DNA from: Streptomyces cylindrosporus
GTDB lineage: Bacteria; Actinomycetota; Actinomycetes; Streptomycetales; Streptomycetaceae
Length of the DNA: 64,000 nucleotides
Direction of reading: 5' to 3'
NCBI RefSeq assembly: GCF_022698165.1
Contig: NZ_JALDAY010000021.1
Location: forward strand, 62,001-126,000
Shown here: one piece after another, positions 1 through 8,289 of the stretch
How positions within the stretch are numbered: position 1 is the stretch's first letter
How the letters are laid out: every line of letters starts with the position of its first letter
Notes under the pieces: model-generated
The model's database searches: none
What the model saw: the letters and a program-made list of their open reading frames with translations, nothing else
Told to the model about the DNA's origin: nothing
Program-made: the position numbers and the translations under genes

Positions 1-598
1 ACGACAGGTTCGAGTGACTCGACCCGGCCAGGGTCCGGCGGACGTAGATCCAGCCGACGGGATAGCTCAGCGATGCGAGCAGGGCCATCGCCGTGCCCTT
101 GGCGTCCAGGCCGCTGAACCCCTCCCACGCGCCGAGGACCGTCAGGACACCCAGGAACCCGATCCCCAGCCCCGCGACCCGGACCCGCGTCGGGCGGTCC
201 TCCGACAGGGCCACCAGGGACAGCGCCATGCCCCACAGCGGAGAGGTCGCGTTGCAGATTCCCGCCAGCGTGGACGGAATCGTCAGCTCCGAGTAGGCGA
301 ACAGTGAGAACGGCAGCGCGTTCAGCAGGAACGCGGCGACCGCCAGATGCCCCCACGTCCGCATCGCGCGCGGCAACCCCTGCCGCTTGACCGCCATCGC
401 CACACCCAGCACCGCCGTCCCGAACGCCAGCCGCCCCAGCGTGACCTGGAACGGCGCGTACCCCTGCGTCCCGACCTTGATCAGCAGAAAGCTGAAGCCC
501 CAGATCAGCGACAGCGCGCCGAAGCGCAGGCGCCAGTCGAGGGCGGATCTGCGGGGGACGGTGTCGACGGAGGCCCGGGGCGCGGTGGCGGTGGTCAT
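1..598 (-). CDS. EamA/DMT-family membrane exporter, C-terminus cut off by the window edge
   Basis: Reading the minus strand from ATG at 598 gives an open frame to base 1. It starts MTTATAPRASVDTVPRR and continues with hydrophobic stretches typical of the 10-TM drug/metabolite transporter superfamily (LRFGALSLIWGFSFLLIKVG, then a helix around FLLNALPFSLFAYSELTIPS and an LAGICNATSPLWGMALSL helix). About 199 residues are present of the usual 290-310, so roughly the first six helices are here and the second EamA repeat lies outside. It diverges from the LysR gene at 673, a layout in which the LysR protein commonly controls the exporter. Substrate unknown; amino acids or related metabolites are usual for the family. 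Confidence 0.9.
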   Translation of the reverse strand, partial: MTTATAPRASVDTVPRRSALDWRLRFGALSLIWGFSFLLIKVGTQGYAPFQVTLGRLAFGTAVLGVAMAVKRQGLPRAMRTWGHLAVAAFLLNALPFSLFAYSELTIPSTLAGICNATSPLWGMALSLVALSEDRPTRVRVAGLGIGFLGVLTVLGAWEGFSGLDAKGTAMALLASLSYPVGWIYVRRTLAGSSHSNLS

Positions 599-672
599 GG
601 CCGTAACGATGATGGAGAAAACCTCGTAGCACAATCGAGTATTCGCGCGGGGTATCTCGTAGCATTGCTTAC
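599..672. promoter_or_regulatory. Divergent promoter/operator between the EamA exporter and the LysR gene
   Basis: This 74-base gap is noticeably AT-richer than its neighbours. The 9-mer CTCGTAGCA occurs twice in direct orientation at 623-631 and 656-664, 33 bases apart (about three helical turns), and CAAT at 632-635 is mirrored by ATTG at 664-667. Such paired sites fit LysR binding. TAGCAT at 660-665 lies only 7 bases before the LysR ATG and no Shine-Dalgarno sequence is visible, so the LysR mRNA may be leaderless. Assignment of these bases to LysR binding is inference. Confidence 0.45.
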
Positions 673-1575
673 ATGTTGAACCTGGAGCGCCTGCGCACCC
701 TCGACGCCCTCGCCCGGCACGGCTCGGTCAGCGGCGCGGCCGAGGGGCTGCACGTCACCACCTCGGCCGTCTCCCAGCAGCTGTCCAAGCTGGAGCGCGA
801 GGTCGGCCAGCAGCTCCTCGCCAAGAACGGCCGGGGTGTGCGGCTCACCGACGCCGGCCGGCTGCTCGCCGAGCACGCGGCCCGCATCCTGTCCCAGGTC
901 GAACTCGCCCAGTCCGATCTGGAGGCGCACCGCGGGGAAGTGGTGGGCGAGCTGCGGCTGGCGGCCTTCCCGACGGCCGCGCGCGGCCTGTTCCCGGTGG
1001 CGCTGGCGCAGTTGAGGGCCCTGCATCCCGGACTGCGGGCCGTCTCACGGGAGATGGAGCCCGAGCCGGCCGTACTGGCCGTGATGCGGGGGGACTTCGA
1101 CCTGGCCGTCGTCCTCGACTGGTACAACAGACCGCTGCCGGTGCCCGACGGGCTCGCCAAGGCCGTCATCCTCGACGACACCGCGGACGTGGCGATGCCG
1201 GTGGATCACCGTTATGCGGACCGTGCCGAGGTCGACCTCGAGGACTTCGCCGACGACGACTGGATCACCTGGGGCGAGAGCGAGTTCTGCCACGAGTGGC
1301 TGATCCACACCCTGCGCTCGAAGGGCATCGAACCGCGCGTCGCCCACCGCGCGGAGGAACACCCCACCCAACTCGCCCTGGTGAGCGCCGGGTTGGGCGT
1401 GTGCGTGGCGCCCCGGCTCGGGCGCGGCCCGGTGCCCGAGGGCGTGCGGACCGTGCCCGTACGGCAGTCGGTGCGGCGCCAGATCTACGCCGTGTGGCGT
1501 GCGGACGCCGACCGCCGCCCGTCGATCCGGGCGGCGGTCGAGGCGTTGCAGGAAGCGGCTCGCACAGTGAACTGA
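673..1575 (+). CDS. LysR-family transcriptional regulator
   Basis: A 300-residue protein, the normal length for LysR regulators. The N-terminal winged helix-turn-helix is clear (residues about 1-60: MLNLERLRTLDALARHGSVS, then the recognition segment VTTSAVSQQLSKLEREVG and VRLTDAGRLLAEHA), followed by a substrate-binding-type effector domain (from about residue 90, GELRLAAFPTAARGLFP). ATG 673 is chosen because the HTH begins immediately after it. It is transcribed away from the EamA gene and probably regulates it and itself through the shared 74-base gap. The TGA at 1573-1575 is one base from the stop of the convergent PPOX gene. Effector unknown. Confidence 0.93.
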   Translation: MLNLERLRTLDALARHGSVSGAAEGLHVTTSAVSQQLSKLEREVGQQLLAKNGRGVRLTDAGRLLAEHAARILSQVELAQSDLEAHRGEVVGELRLAAFPTAARGLFPVALAQLRALHPGLRAVSREMEPEPAVLAVMRGDFDLAVVLDWYNRPLPVPDGLAKAVILDDTADVAMPVDHRYADRAEVDLEDFADDDWITWGESEFCHEWLIHTLRSKGIEPRVAHRAEEHPTQLALVSAGLGVCVAPRLGRGPVPEGVRTVPVRQSVRRQIYAVWRADADRRPSIRAAVEALQEAARTVN

Positions 1576-1576
1576 C

Positions 1577-2044
1577 CTACGCGGAGCCGAGCTTGCGGAA
1601 GTCCCAGGACACGATCTTCTCCGGGGTCAGCCGCACCCAGGCGTGCCGGCCGTCGTGCGGCATCTCCTCCAGGTTGAAGTTCTTGCGCGCGAACAGCGTC
1701 TCGGGGACGTCGAGTTCGGCGCACAGCTCCCCGGTGCGCGGGAACTCGCCCACGAACTCCACGGCCCCGGACAGCTCGACGCCGCGCAGCTCGTCGTACT
1801 CCTCCCCGGTGTCGATCACGATCGCGACCCGGGGATCGCGGCGCAGGTCGGTCCAGCGCTTGCTGCGCACCACGGAGTACAGCCACAGCGACTTGCCGTC
1901 CCAGGCGAACCACAGCGTGCTGACGTGCGGTGCGCCGTTCGCCGACACCGTGGCGACCCGGCAGGTGCGCTGGGTGGCGAGGAACTCGTCCAGCTCGCCG
2001 GGCGTCATCATGATCTTGCGGCCCCGGCGCTGACTGACGGTCAT
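1577..2044 (-). CDS. Pyridoxamine 5'-phosphate oxidase-fold (PPOX) protein, probably F420- or FMN-dependent
   Basis: 155 residues from ATG 2044. The split-barrel fold is recognisable: MTPGELDEFLATQRTCRVAT, then GAPHVSTLWFAWDGKSLW, SVVRSKRWTDLRRDPRVAIV and RGVELSGAVEFVG, the usual order in actinobacterial PPOX-class F420-binding proteins. The cofactor is not determinable by reading; actinobacterial members bind F420, FMN or haem. The long upstream extension of the frame lacks similarity and is rejected as a start. Convergent with LysR and transcribed away from the cysteine-hydrolase homologue at 2186. Role probably a flavin/deazaflavin oxidoreductase acting on an unknown small molecule. Confidence 0.85.
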   Translation of the reverse strand: MTVSQRRGRKIMMTPGELDEFLATQRTCRVATVSANGAPHVSTLWFAWDGKSLWLYSVVRSKRWTDLRRDPRVAIVIDTGEEYDELRGVELSGAVEFVGEFPRTGELCAELDVPETLFARKNFNLEEMPHDGRHAWVRLTPEKIVSWDFRKLGSA

Positions 2045-2185
2045 GCGGCCCCCTCTTCTCTCACGTCGTGCCAGAGGATTCCGGTGATCCTCTGACATCA
2101 CGTCAGAAAAGGATGGGTCGTCTTCCGCCCGTGCGCAATGGTGGCTAGTGTCACCCGCCCACACCGTCGGTGACGAGGGGGCCCT

Positions 2186-2842
2186 GTGCCGTCGTACGAA
2201 AAGCTCCGCGAGCTCCTCGATCCCGCCACCACCGTGCTGCTCACCGTCGAGTGCCAGCAGGGGGTCGTCGGCCCGGACAGCGCCCTGCCCGAACTCGCCC
2301 GCGAGGCACGCTCGTCGGGGGCCCTGGCCAACATCGCCCGGCTGGTGGCCGCGGCCCACACGAGCGGCGTCCAGGTCGTCCACGCCATCGCCGAACGCCG
2401 CCCCGACGGCCGCGGCGCGAGCCGCAACGCCCGGCTGTTCCGCGCCGCCGAACGGCTGCCCGTCCAACAGCTGTCCGGCACCACGGCGGTACGCGTGGCG
2501 GCCCCCATCGAGGTGACCGACGAGGACTTCGTCGTACGACGGCTGCACGGCCTGTCGCCCATCCAGGGCACCGACGTCGACGCGCTGCTGCGCAATCTCG
2601 GCTGCCGCACGCTGGTCGTGACCGGGGTCTCCGCCAACGTGGCGATCCCCAACACCGTCTTCGACGCGGTGAACCGCGGCTACACGGCGGTGGTGCCGTC
2701 CGACGCCATCGCGGGGGTGCCTGCCGACTACACCCCCGCGATGATCCGTCACACCCTCGCGTTGGTCGCCACGGTCGCGACCACGGACGAGGTGCTGGGC
2801 TGCTTCGAACGGCCCCGACGCGTACCGGTCACGCCAGGGTGA
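2186..2842 (+). CDS. Isochorismatase/cysteine-hydrolase-fold protein with altered catalytic residues
   Basis: 218 residues from GTG 2186, preceded by a GAGGGGG ribosome-binding site. The alpha/beta core is typical of the family: strand TTVLLTVECQQGVVGP, DFVVRRLHGLSPIQGTDVD, LVVTGVSANVAIPNT, then DAVNRGYTAVVPSDAIAG. Family members use an Asp-Lys-Cys triad (Asp in the first strand, Lys before the S-F/T region, Cys in the TGxxxxxCV loop). Here the aligned positions are Glu (VECQ), Arg (VVRRL) and Ala (SANVAI). Alignment is by eye, but none of the three canonical residues is apparent, so it may be a binding protein or use different chemistry. Its 3' end overlaps the convergent Rieske gene by 14 bases. 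Confidence 0.82.
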   Translation: MPSYEKLRELLDPATTVLLTVECQQGVVGPDSALPELAREARSSGALANIARLVAAAHTSGVQVVHAIAERRPDGRGASRNARLFRAAERLPVQQLSGTTAVRVAAPIEVTDEDFVVRRLHGLSPIQGTDVDALLRNLGCRTLVVTGVSANVAIPNTVFDAVNRGYTAVVPSDAIAGVPADYTPAMIRHTLALVATVATTDEVLGCFERPRRVPVTPG

Positions 2843-3332
2843 TCGAGTCCCCGCTGACGGTGACGTTCTCGGCCGTCAGACCCGTGGTCGCCGGGCCCTT
2901 CTTCACGCTGCCGTCCTCGACCGAGAACTGGCTGCCGTGACAGGGGCAGACGATGGCGCCGTTCGCGATGCTGCTGACCGCACAGCCCGCGTGCGGGCAC
3001 TTGGTCGAGAAGGCCTTGAAGGTGCCCGCGGCGGGCTGGGTGACCACCACGGCCTGGTCCTTGAAGATCTTGCCGCCGCCCTCGGGGATGTCGGTGGTCT
3101 TCGCGAGCGCCGTGCCGCCGCCGGAGCCCGAGGAGGCGCTGCTGCTGGCGCCGGAGCCCGTGTCGCCGCCGGTCGACGCGTTCGCGCCGGCCTGGGTGTC
3201 GGACGAGCTCGACGAGGAGTCGTCGGAGGATCCGCACGCGGTCAGCGCGACGGCGAGTCCGGCCGCGCCGGCTGCCGCCATCACGGTGCGACGGGCGGGT
3301 GCCGGGGCGGGGGGAATTGATTCGCTGGTCAT
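2829..3332 (-). CDS. Rieske [2Fe-2S] lipoprotein, Tat-type signal
   Basis: 167 residues. ATG 3332 is chosen since an AAGGGAAA ribosome-binding site precedes it; an in-frame ATG 24 bases upstream is less likely. The signal region has a twin arginine (APARRTVMAAAG) followed by a hydrophobic stretch and the lipobox LTAC with Cys33 as the probable lipidated residue. A Ser/Gly-rich linker (about 35-75) tethers a Rieske domain with CPHAGC (Cys112, His114, disulphide Cys117) and CPCHGS (Cys129, Cys131, His132), i.e. both cluster ligands pairs and the extra disulphide pair. It should sit outside the membrane and carry electrons. No partner oxidase or cytochrome b is adjacent, so the electron acceptor is unknown. 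Confidence 0.93.
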   Translation of the reverse strand: MTSESIPPAPAPARRTVMAAAGAAGLAVALTACGSSDDSSSSSSDTQAGANASTGGDTGSGASSSASSGSGGGTALAKTTDIPEGGGKIFKDQAVVVTQPAAGTFKAFSTKCPHAGCAVSSIANGAIVCPCHGSQFSVEDGSVKKGPATTGLTAENVTVSGDSITLA

Positions 3333-3525
3333 GCTGACGTTTCCCTTCCATTGCAAGTTTCCTGGATCTGTCCAGGGGTACGGGCGCCTGCCGTCGGTTG
3401 TTCAGACGCAGTCGAGAGCTTGACCCTGTCGAGCTCAGGGGTGGGTAAAACCACGCTGTCGCTTTGCTGTCGATGTCCGCTGCGGTGTCGTGGCACCACT
3501 CGTCCGGAGGCCGCCGCCGCCCCAG

Positions 3526-3537
3526 TAACCTGGGGCG
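3526..3537 (+). promoter_or_regulatory. Probable -10 element of a leaderless transcript for the HipA-like gene
   Basis: TAACCT at 3526-3531 lies 6 bases before the ATG at 3538 and there is no purine-rich ribosome-binding site, the arrangement of leaderless promoters where the A of ATG is the first transcribed base. The rest of the gap (3333-3525) contains a small hairpin, CCTGGA-tctg-TCCAGG near 3360, and no other signal. Confidence 0.4.
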
Positions 3538-4302
3538 ATGCTCAAGGAAGTCATCGCGACCCGCTACATCACGCCATTGCGCGAGGGCGGCTCGCTGCCG
3601 GGGCTCGTCGAGGCGGACGACCTCGGGACGTACGTCCTGAAGTTCACCGGCGCCGGGCAGGGCCGCAAGACGCTGGTCGCCGAGGTGGTCTGCGGTGAAC
3701 TCGCCCGGCGGCTGGGGCTGCGGATGCCCCGTCTCGTGACGGTCGACCTCGATCCGGTGCTGGGCCTCGGCGAGCCGGAGCAGCAGGTGCAGGAGCTGCT
3801 GCGGGCCAGCGGCGGCACCAACCTCGGCATGGACTTCCTCTCCGGCGCCCTCGGCTTCGACCCGCTCGCCTTCACGGTGAGTCCTGAGGAGGCCGGGCGG
3901 ATCCTCTGGTTCGACGCGCTGATCAACAACGTCGACCGCTCCTGGCGCAACCCCAACCTGCTGATGTCCCACGGCGACCTGTGGCTCATCGACCACGGCG
4001 CCACGATGATCTGGCACCACAACTGGCCCGGCGCCGACGCCTCCGCGGCCCGCCCCTACGACGCCTCCGACCACGCCCTGGCCCGCTTCCGCCCCGATCT
4101 CGCGGGCGCCGCCGCCGAGTTGGCCCCCCGCGTCACCGAGGACCTCCTGGCCGAGGTCACCGCCGAGGTCCCGGACGTCTGGCTGGCCGACGAGCCCGGC
4201 TTCGACACCCCCGACGACCTTCGGCACGCCTACGCGCGCGTGCTGCTCGCCCGCGCCGCCGACGTCCACACGCGCGTGACCGGAATCGAGGAGGGCAAAT
4301 GA
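3538..4302 (+). CDS. HipA-like kinase-domain protein (HipA_2 type)
   Basis: 254 residues. The segment ILWFDALINNVDRSWRNPN resembles the catalytic loop of HipA/phosphatidylinositol-kinase-like folds (Asn-x-Asp...Asn), and DLWLIDHGATMIWHHNW matches the metal-binding D-H-G step that follows it. The N-terminal half (GTYVLKFTGAGQGRKTLVAE) has the expected nucleotide-binding Lys. This is a short single-domain version, unlike 430-residue HipA toxins, and there is no HipB-type HTH partner. The next gene, DUF3037, starts within its stop codon (ATGA), implying translational coupling; this pair recurs in bacterial genomes. Function unproven; a kinase acting on a protein or nucleotide is the best guess. 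Confidence 0.8.
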   Translation: MLKEVIATRYITPLREGGSLPGLVEADDLGTYVLKFTGAGQGRKTLVAEVVCGELARRLGLRMPRLVTVDLDPVLGLGEPEQQVQELLRASGGTNLGMDFLSGALGFDPLAFTVSPEEAGRILWFDALINNVDRSWRNPNLLMSHGDLWLIDHGATMIWHHNWPGADASAARPYDASDHALARFRPDLAGAAAELAPRVTEDLLAEVTAEVPDVWLADEPGFDTPDDLRHAYARVLLARAADVHTRVTGIEEGK

Positions 4303-4748
4303 GCGAGCGCCACATCCACATGGCCGGCAGCGTGGTCGAGCGCCACATCATCCGAGGCGGCGAGACGAACGAACGCGACGTCTACGAGTACGCCCTGCTG
4401 CGGATCGTGCCCAGGGTCGAACGAGGCGAGTGCATCAACGCGGGCGTGCTGGTCTACTGCCGCGCCAAGGGGTACGTCGGCGCCCGCACCCACCTCGACG
4501 AGGCGCGGCTGCTCGCCCTCGACCCGGCGGCGGACGTGGCCGGCATCCGGGCCGCGCTCGGCGCCGTCGAGGGCGTCTGCGGCGGCGGGGACACGGCGGG
4601 GCAGGCCGCGGGCGATGACCCGGGACGGCGCTTCCGCTGGCTGGTCGCGCCCCGTTCCACCGTCGTCCAGCCCGGGCCCGTGCACACCGGACTCACCGCC
4701 GATCCGGCGGCCGAGACGGAGCGGTTGCTCGACCTGCTGGTGAGGTAA
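4299..4748 (+). CDS. DUF3037-family protein
   Basis: 149 residues from ATG 4299, which overlaps the stop of the kinase-like gene by four bases. The core motif VYEYALLRIVPRVERGEC followed by INAGVLVYCRAKGYVGAR is characteristic of DUF3037; the C-terminal part (FRWLVAPRSTVVQPGPVH) is also typical. The first 25 residues contain two near-repeats, ERHIHMAGSVV and ERHIIRGGETN, so the true start could be the second methionine-free segment, but the overlap favours 4299. No catalytic residues are known for the family. Its constant pairing with HipA-like kinases suggests that it binds, inhibits or is a substrate of the kinase. Confidence 0.82.
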   Translation: MSERHIHMAGSVVERHIIRGGETNERDVYEYALLRIVPRVERGECINAGVLVYCRAKGYVGARTHLDEARLLALDPAADVAGIRAALGAVEGVCGGGDTAGQAAGDDPGRRFRWLVAPRSTVVQPGPVHTGLTADPAAETERLLDLLVR

Positions 4749-4873
4749 TGGATCACACCGGTGCCGCCTGCCGTTGACACCGAGTGCCAGGCCTTCTAGC
4801 GTCACGTCCATCGAAGGTACTAAGCGGTCGCTCACCGCACCACAGGTTCTCTCAAGGGCGAGGAGAAGCACCA

Positions 4874-5635
4874 ATGTCCACCACTGACCAGCGGGTCGCC
4901 GTAGTCACGGGCGCAGCGCGCGGGATCGGCGCCGCAACCGCCGTACGACTGGCCGCCGAGGGCCGCGCGGTCGCCGTGATCGACCTCGACGAGGCCGCCT
5001 GCAAGGACACCGTGGAGAAGATCACCGCGGCCGGCGGCAAGGCGATCGCGGTCGGCGCGGACGTCTCCGACGAGGCGCAGGTCGAGGCCGCGATCGCACG
5101 CGTGGTCGCCGAGCTGGGCGCGCCCACGATCCTCGTGAACAACGCGGGCGTCCTCCGCGACAACCTGCTGTTCAAGATGAGCACGTCCGACTGGGACACC
5201 GTCCTGAACGTGCATCTGCGCGGCTCCTTCCTGATGTCCAAGGCGGTCCAGAAGCACATGGTCGACGCCGGCTTCGGCCGGATCGTCAACCTCTCCTCGT
5301 CCTCCGCCCTCGGCAACCGCGGCCAGGCCAACTACTCGGCCGCCAAGGCAGGCCTGCAGGGCTTCACCAAGACCCTCGCCATCGAGCTCGGCAAGTTCGG
5401 CATCACCGCCAACGCGGTCGCCCCCGGCTTCATCGCCACCGACATGACCGCCGCCACCGCCGCCCGCGTCGGCATGGGCTTCGAGGAGTTCAAGGCCGCC
5501 GCCGCCACCCAGATCCCGGTGGCCCGGGTCGGTGAGCCGGACGACATCGCCAACGCCATCGCCTTCTTCACCGGCGAGGCGGCCGGGTTCGTCTCCGGCC
5601 AGGTGCTGTACGTCGCCGGCGGACCGCTCGACTAG
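4874..5635 (+). CDS. fabG: FabG-type 3-oxoacyl-ACP reductase / short-chain dehydrogenase
   Basis: 253 residues from ATG 4874, with an AGGAG site eight bases upstream. Classical SDR: cofactor motif TGAARGIG (12-19), LVNNAG (87-92), catalytic Ser in NLSSSSALG (about 141-144), Tyr154 and Lys158 in YSAAK. Arg-rich cofactor context and length match FabG, which reduces 3-oxoacyl-ACP with NADPH in fatty-acid synthesis; as Streptomyces has many FabG-like paralogues a different acyl or ketone substrate is possible. The second SDR follows after 13 bases with its own AGGAG, so the two are probably one operon. Confidence 0.85.
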   Translation: MSTTDQRVAVVTGAARGIGAATAVRLAAEGRAVAVIDLDEAACKDTVEKITAAGGKAIAVGADVSDEAQVEAAIARVVAELGAPTILVNNAGVLRDNLLFKMSTSDWDTVLNVHLRGSFLMSKAVQKHMVDAGFGRIVNLSSSSALGNRGQANYSAAKAGLQGFTKTLAIELGKFGITANAVAPGFIATDMTAATAARVGMGFEEFKAAAATQIPVARVGEPDDIANAIAFFTGEAAGFVSGQVLYVAGGPLD

Positions 5636-5648
5636 GAGAACACGCACC

Positions 5649-6410
5649 ATGACTGAACTGCCCGCCCTCTCCGGCAAGGTCGCCCTCGTCACGGGCGCCA
5701 GCCGCGGCATCGGCTACGGCGTCGCCGAGGCGCTCGTCGCCCGCGGCGACCGTGTCGCCATCACCGGCCGCAACGAGGACGCCCTCAAGGAGGCCGTCGA
5801 CAAGCTCGGCGCCGAGCGCGTCATCGGCATCGCCGGCAAGGCGCACGACCTCGACCACCAGACCGAGGCCGTCGCGCGCACCATGGAGGCCTTCGGCCGC
5901 GTCGACTTCCTGGTCAACAACGCCGGTACGAACCCGGTGTTCGGGCCGATCGCCGACCTCGACCTGAACGTCGCGCGCAAGGTCTTCGAGACCAACGTGA
6001 TCTCCGCGCTCGGCTTCGCCCAGAAGACCTGGCACGCCTGGCAGAAGGACAACGGCGGCGCGATCGTCAACATCGCCTCCGTCGCGGGCCTCGCGCCCTC
6101 GCCCTTCATCGCCGCGTACGGCGTCTCCAAGGCCGCGCTGATCAACCTGACCCAGCAGCTGGCGCACGAGTTCGCGCCCAAGGTGCGGGTCAACGCGATC
6201 GCCCCGGCCGTGGTGAAGACCCAGTTCGCCAAGGCGCTGTACGAGGGCCGCGAGGAGGAGGCGGCCGCCTCCTACCCGCTCGCCCGGCTCGGTGTGCCGT
6301 CCGACATCGGCGGCGCCGCCGCGTTCCTCACCTCCGAGCAGTCCGACTGGGTGACCGGCCAGACGCTCGTGGTCGACGGCGGCATCTTCCTGAACGCCGG
6401 CGTCGGCTGA
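5649..6410 (+). CDS. Short-chain dehydrogenase/reductase
   Basis: 253 residues; ATG 5649 follows an AGGAGAAC ribosome-binding site. SDR features: TGASRGIG (15-22), VNNAG (89-93), Ser144, Tyr157 and Lys161 (AAYGVSKAAL). It is the same length as the preceding FabG-like protein but clearly a different subfamily (the KTWHAWQKDNGG stretch and NPVFGPIADLD). Together the pair may perform successive or alternative reductions in lipid metabolism. A strong hairpin terminator follows 33 bases after its stop. Confidence 0.88.
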   Translation: MTELPALSGKVALVTGASRGIGYGVAEALVARGDRVAITGRNEDALKEAVDKLGAERVIGIAGKAHDLDHQTEAVARTMEAFGRVDFLVNNAGTNPVFGPIADLDLNVARKVFETNVISALGFAQKTWHAWQKDNGGAIVNIASVAGLAPSPFIAAYGVSKAALINLTQQLAHEFAPKVRVNAIAPAVVKTQFAKALYEGREEEAAASYPLARLGVPSDIGGAAAFLTSEQSDWVTGQTLVVDGGIFLNAGVG

Positions 6411-6442
6411 CCGGACGGTTGCGAACGTAACGATCGGGCACC

Positions 6443-6479
6443 CGAGGGCGCCGTTTCCTTGACGGAAACGGCGCCCTCG
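6443..6479. terminator. Strong hairpin terminator after the SDR operon
   Basis: A perfect 16-bp inverted repeat, 6443-6458 with 6464-6479, encloses a 5-base loop (TTGAC). The arms read CGAGGGCGCCGTTTCC. No U-run follows, as is normal for Streptomyces terminators. It separates the SDR pair from the binding-protein gene. Confidence 0.85.
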
Positions 6480-6621
6480 TCGTCGTACGAGAGGCGCACA
6501 GCGGGATGACAACGTCGTCATAAACAAGCTGATCAAGGGCCATGTTCGGACCGGGTTCAACCTCCGGGGCACTGCGGTATGGTCTGCCGACCCTTGGTAC
6601 GGCAGATCGAGGAGCGAGCGC

Positions 6622-8205
6622 GTGTTCAACCGGAAGCGACGCCTGTTTCAGGTGGCGGCCATCGCGTCCATATCGTCCCTGGTGACCGGATGCGGAGTGT
6701 TCTCGTCGGGCTCCTCCGACGACAAGGGACCGATCACAGTCGGAACGACGAGCGCCCCCAGCACACTGGACCCCGCCGCGTCCTGGGACCAGTCCTGGGA
6801 GCTGTTCCGCAATATTTACCAAACGCTCCTCAGCTACCCCTCCGGCGCGACCTCCCCGCAGCCCGACGCCGCCGACAACTGCCGCTTCACGGACAGCGGC
6901 AACAAGACCTACAGATGCGAGCTGCGCTCGGGCCTGAAGTTCGCCGACGGGCACACGCTCGACGCACAGGCCGTGAAGTACTCCATCGACCGGATCCGGA
7001 AGATCAACCTCAACGGCGGCCCCGCCGGCCTCCTCGGCAGCCTCGACCGCGTCCAGGTGCTGAGCGACAGGGAGGTCGTCTTCCATCTCAACAAGGCGGA
7101 CGCCACCTTCCCGTTCGTGCTCGCCACGCCTGCCATGTCGATCGTCGACCCCGAGGAGTACCCCGCCTCCTCGCTCCGCAAGGACGGCAAGGTCTACGGC
7201 TCCGGCCCCTACACGCTCGCCTCCTACGAGGAGGGCAAGAAGGCCGAGCTCGTCAGGAACGACAACTACCAGGGCTACGCCGACCGCAAGAACAGCGCGG
7301 TGACCATCCGCTACTACCAGGAGTCGGCCCCGATGGTCGCCGACCTGAAGAAGGGCGCGCTCGACGTCGCCTTCCGCGGCATGGACGCCGACGACATCGT
7401 CGACCTGCAGAAGCACGACGCGAACGGCAGCATCCAACTCGTCGAGGGCGCCGGCATCGAGATCAACTACCTGGTGTTCAACCCCAAGGACTCCTGGGCC
7501 TCGAAGGTCGCGGTCCGCAAGGCCGTCGCGCAGGTCGTCGACCGCGGCGCGATCGCGCACAAGGTGTACAAGGACACCGTCGAGCCGCTGTACTCCATGG
7601 TCCCGAAGGGCCTGACCGGCCACACCACCGACTTCTTCGACGACTTCGGCAGCCCCAGCACGGCCAAGGCCCGCAAGATCCTCACCGACGCCGGCATCAA
7701 GGAGCGCGTCCCGCTCACCCTCTGGTACACCACCGACCGCTACGGCTCCTCCACCAAGCTGGAGTTCGCCGAGCTCAAGCGGCAGCTGGAGGAATCCGGG
7801 CTCTTCACGATCACCCTCAAGAGCCGCCCCTGGAAGACCTATGTGACGGGCTACCAGAACGGCGAGTACCCGGTCTTCGGGCGCGGCTGGTTCCCCGACT
7901 TCCCGGACCCCGACAACTTCATCGCGCCGTTCGTCGGCAACCAGAACGCCCTCGGTACGCCCTACCCGGAGCCCGAGATCACCGGGGTGCTGCTGCCCCG
8001 CTCGCGCGGCGAGAGCGACCGGGCCAACGTGGTCTCCGACTTCGAGCGGGCCCAGCAGATCCTGGTGAACGACGCGCGGCTGCTGCCGCTGTGGCAGGGC
8101 AAGCAGTTCGTGGCGGCGAGCGACGACATCTCCGGCGCGGAGCAGGCGCTGGACCCGTCGACGATCATGATGATGTGGCAGCTGTACCGCAAGACCAGCT
8201 GGTAG
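6622..8205 (+). CDS. ABC-transporter substrate-binding lipoprotein, family 5 (oligopeptide type)
   Basis: 527 residues from GTG 6622 with a GAGGAGCGAG ribosome-binding site. A signal peptide ends in the lipobox SLVTGC (Cys24). The mature protein has the SBP_bac_5 hallmarks: ITVGTTSAPSTLDPAASWDQ, LRSGLKFADGHTLDAQAVKY, SGPYTLASYEEGKKAELVRN and AVRKAVAQVVDRGAIAHKVY. Such proteins capture peptides, nickel or sugars outside the membrane for an ABC importer. No permease or ATPase gene is next to it, so it must either share components encoded elsewhere or act as a free sensor/binding protein. In front of it lies a 7-bp inverted repeat TCTGCCG/CGGCAGA near 6582-6608 that could be an operator. Confidence 0.92.
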   Translation: MFNRKRRLFQVAAIASISSLVTGCGVFSSGSSDDKGPITVGTTSAPSTLDPAASWDQSWELFRNIYQTLLSYPSGATSPQPDAADNCRFTDSGNKTYRCELRSGLKFADGHTLDAQAVKYSIDRIRKINLNGGPAGLLGSLDRVQVLSDREVVFHLNKADATFPFVLATPAMSIVDPEEYPASSLRKDGKVYGSGPYTLASYEEGKKAELVRNDNYQGYADRKNSAVTIRYYQESAPMVADLKKGALDVAFRGMDADDIVDLQKHDANGSIQLVEGAGIEINYLVFNPKDSWASKVAVRKAVAQVVDRGAIAHKVYKDTVEPLYSMVPKGLTGHTTDFFDDFGSPSTAKARKILTDAGIKERVPLTLWYTTDRYGSSTKLEFAELKRQLEESGLFTITLKSRPWKTYVTGYQNGEYPVFGRGWFPDFPDPDNFIAPFVGNQNALGTPYPEPEITGVLLPRSRGESDRANVVSDFERAQQILVNDARLLPLWQGKQFVAASDDISGAEQALDPSTIMMMWQLYRKTSW

Positions 8206-8289
8206 GCCCCGGTTGTCAGTGGTCGCCTGTAGGTTCTGAGGCCTGGAAGTGACCGCACCGCGGTTTCCGTACACCGTAAGGACGTTGAC

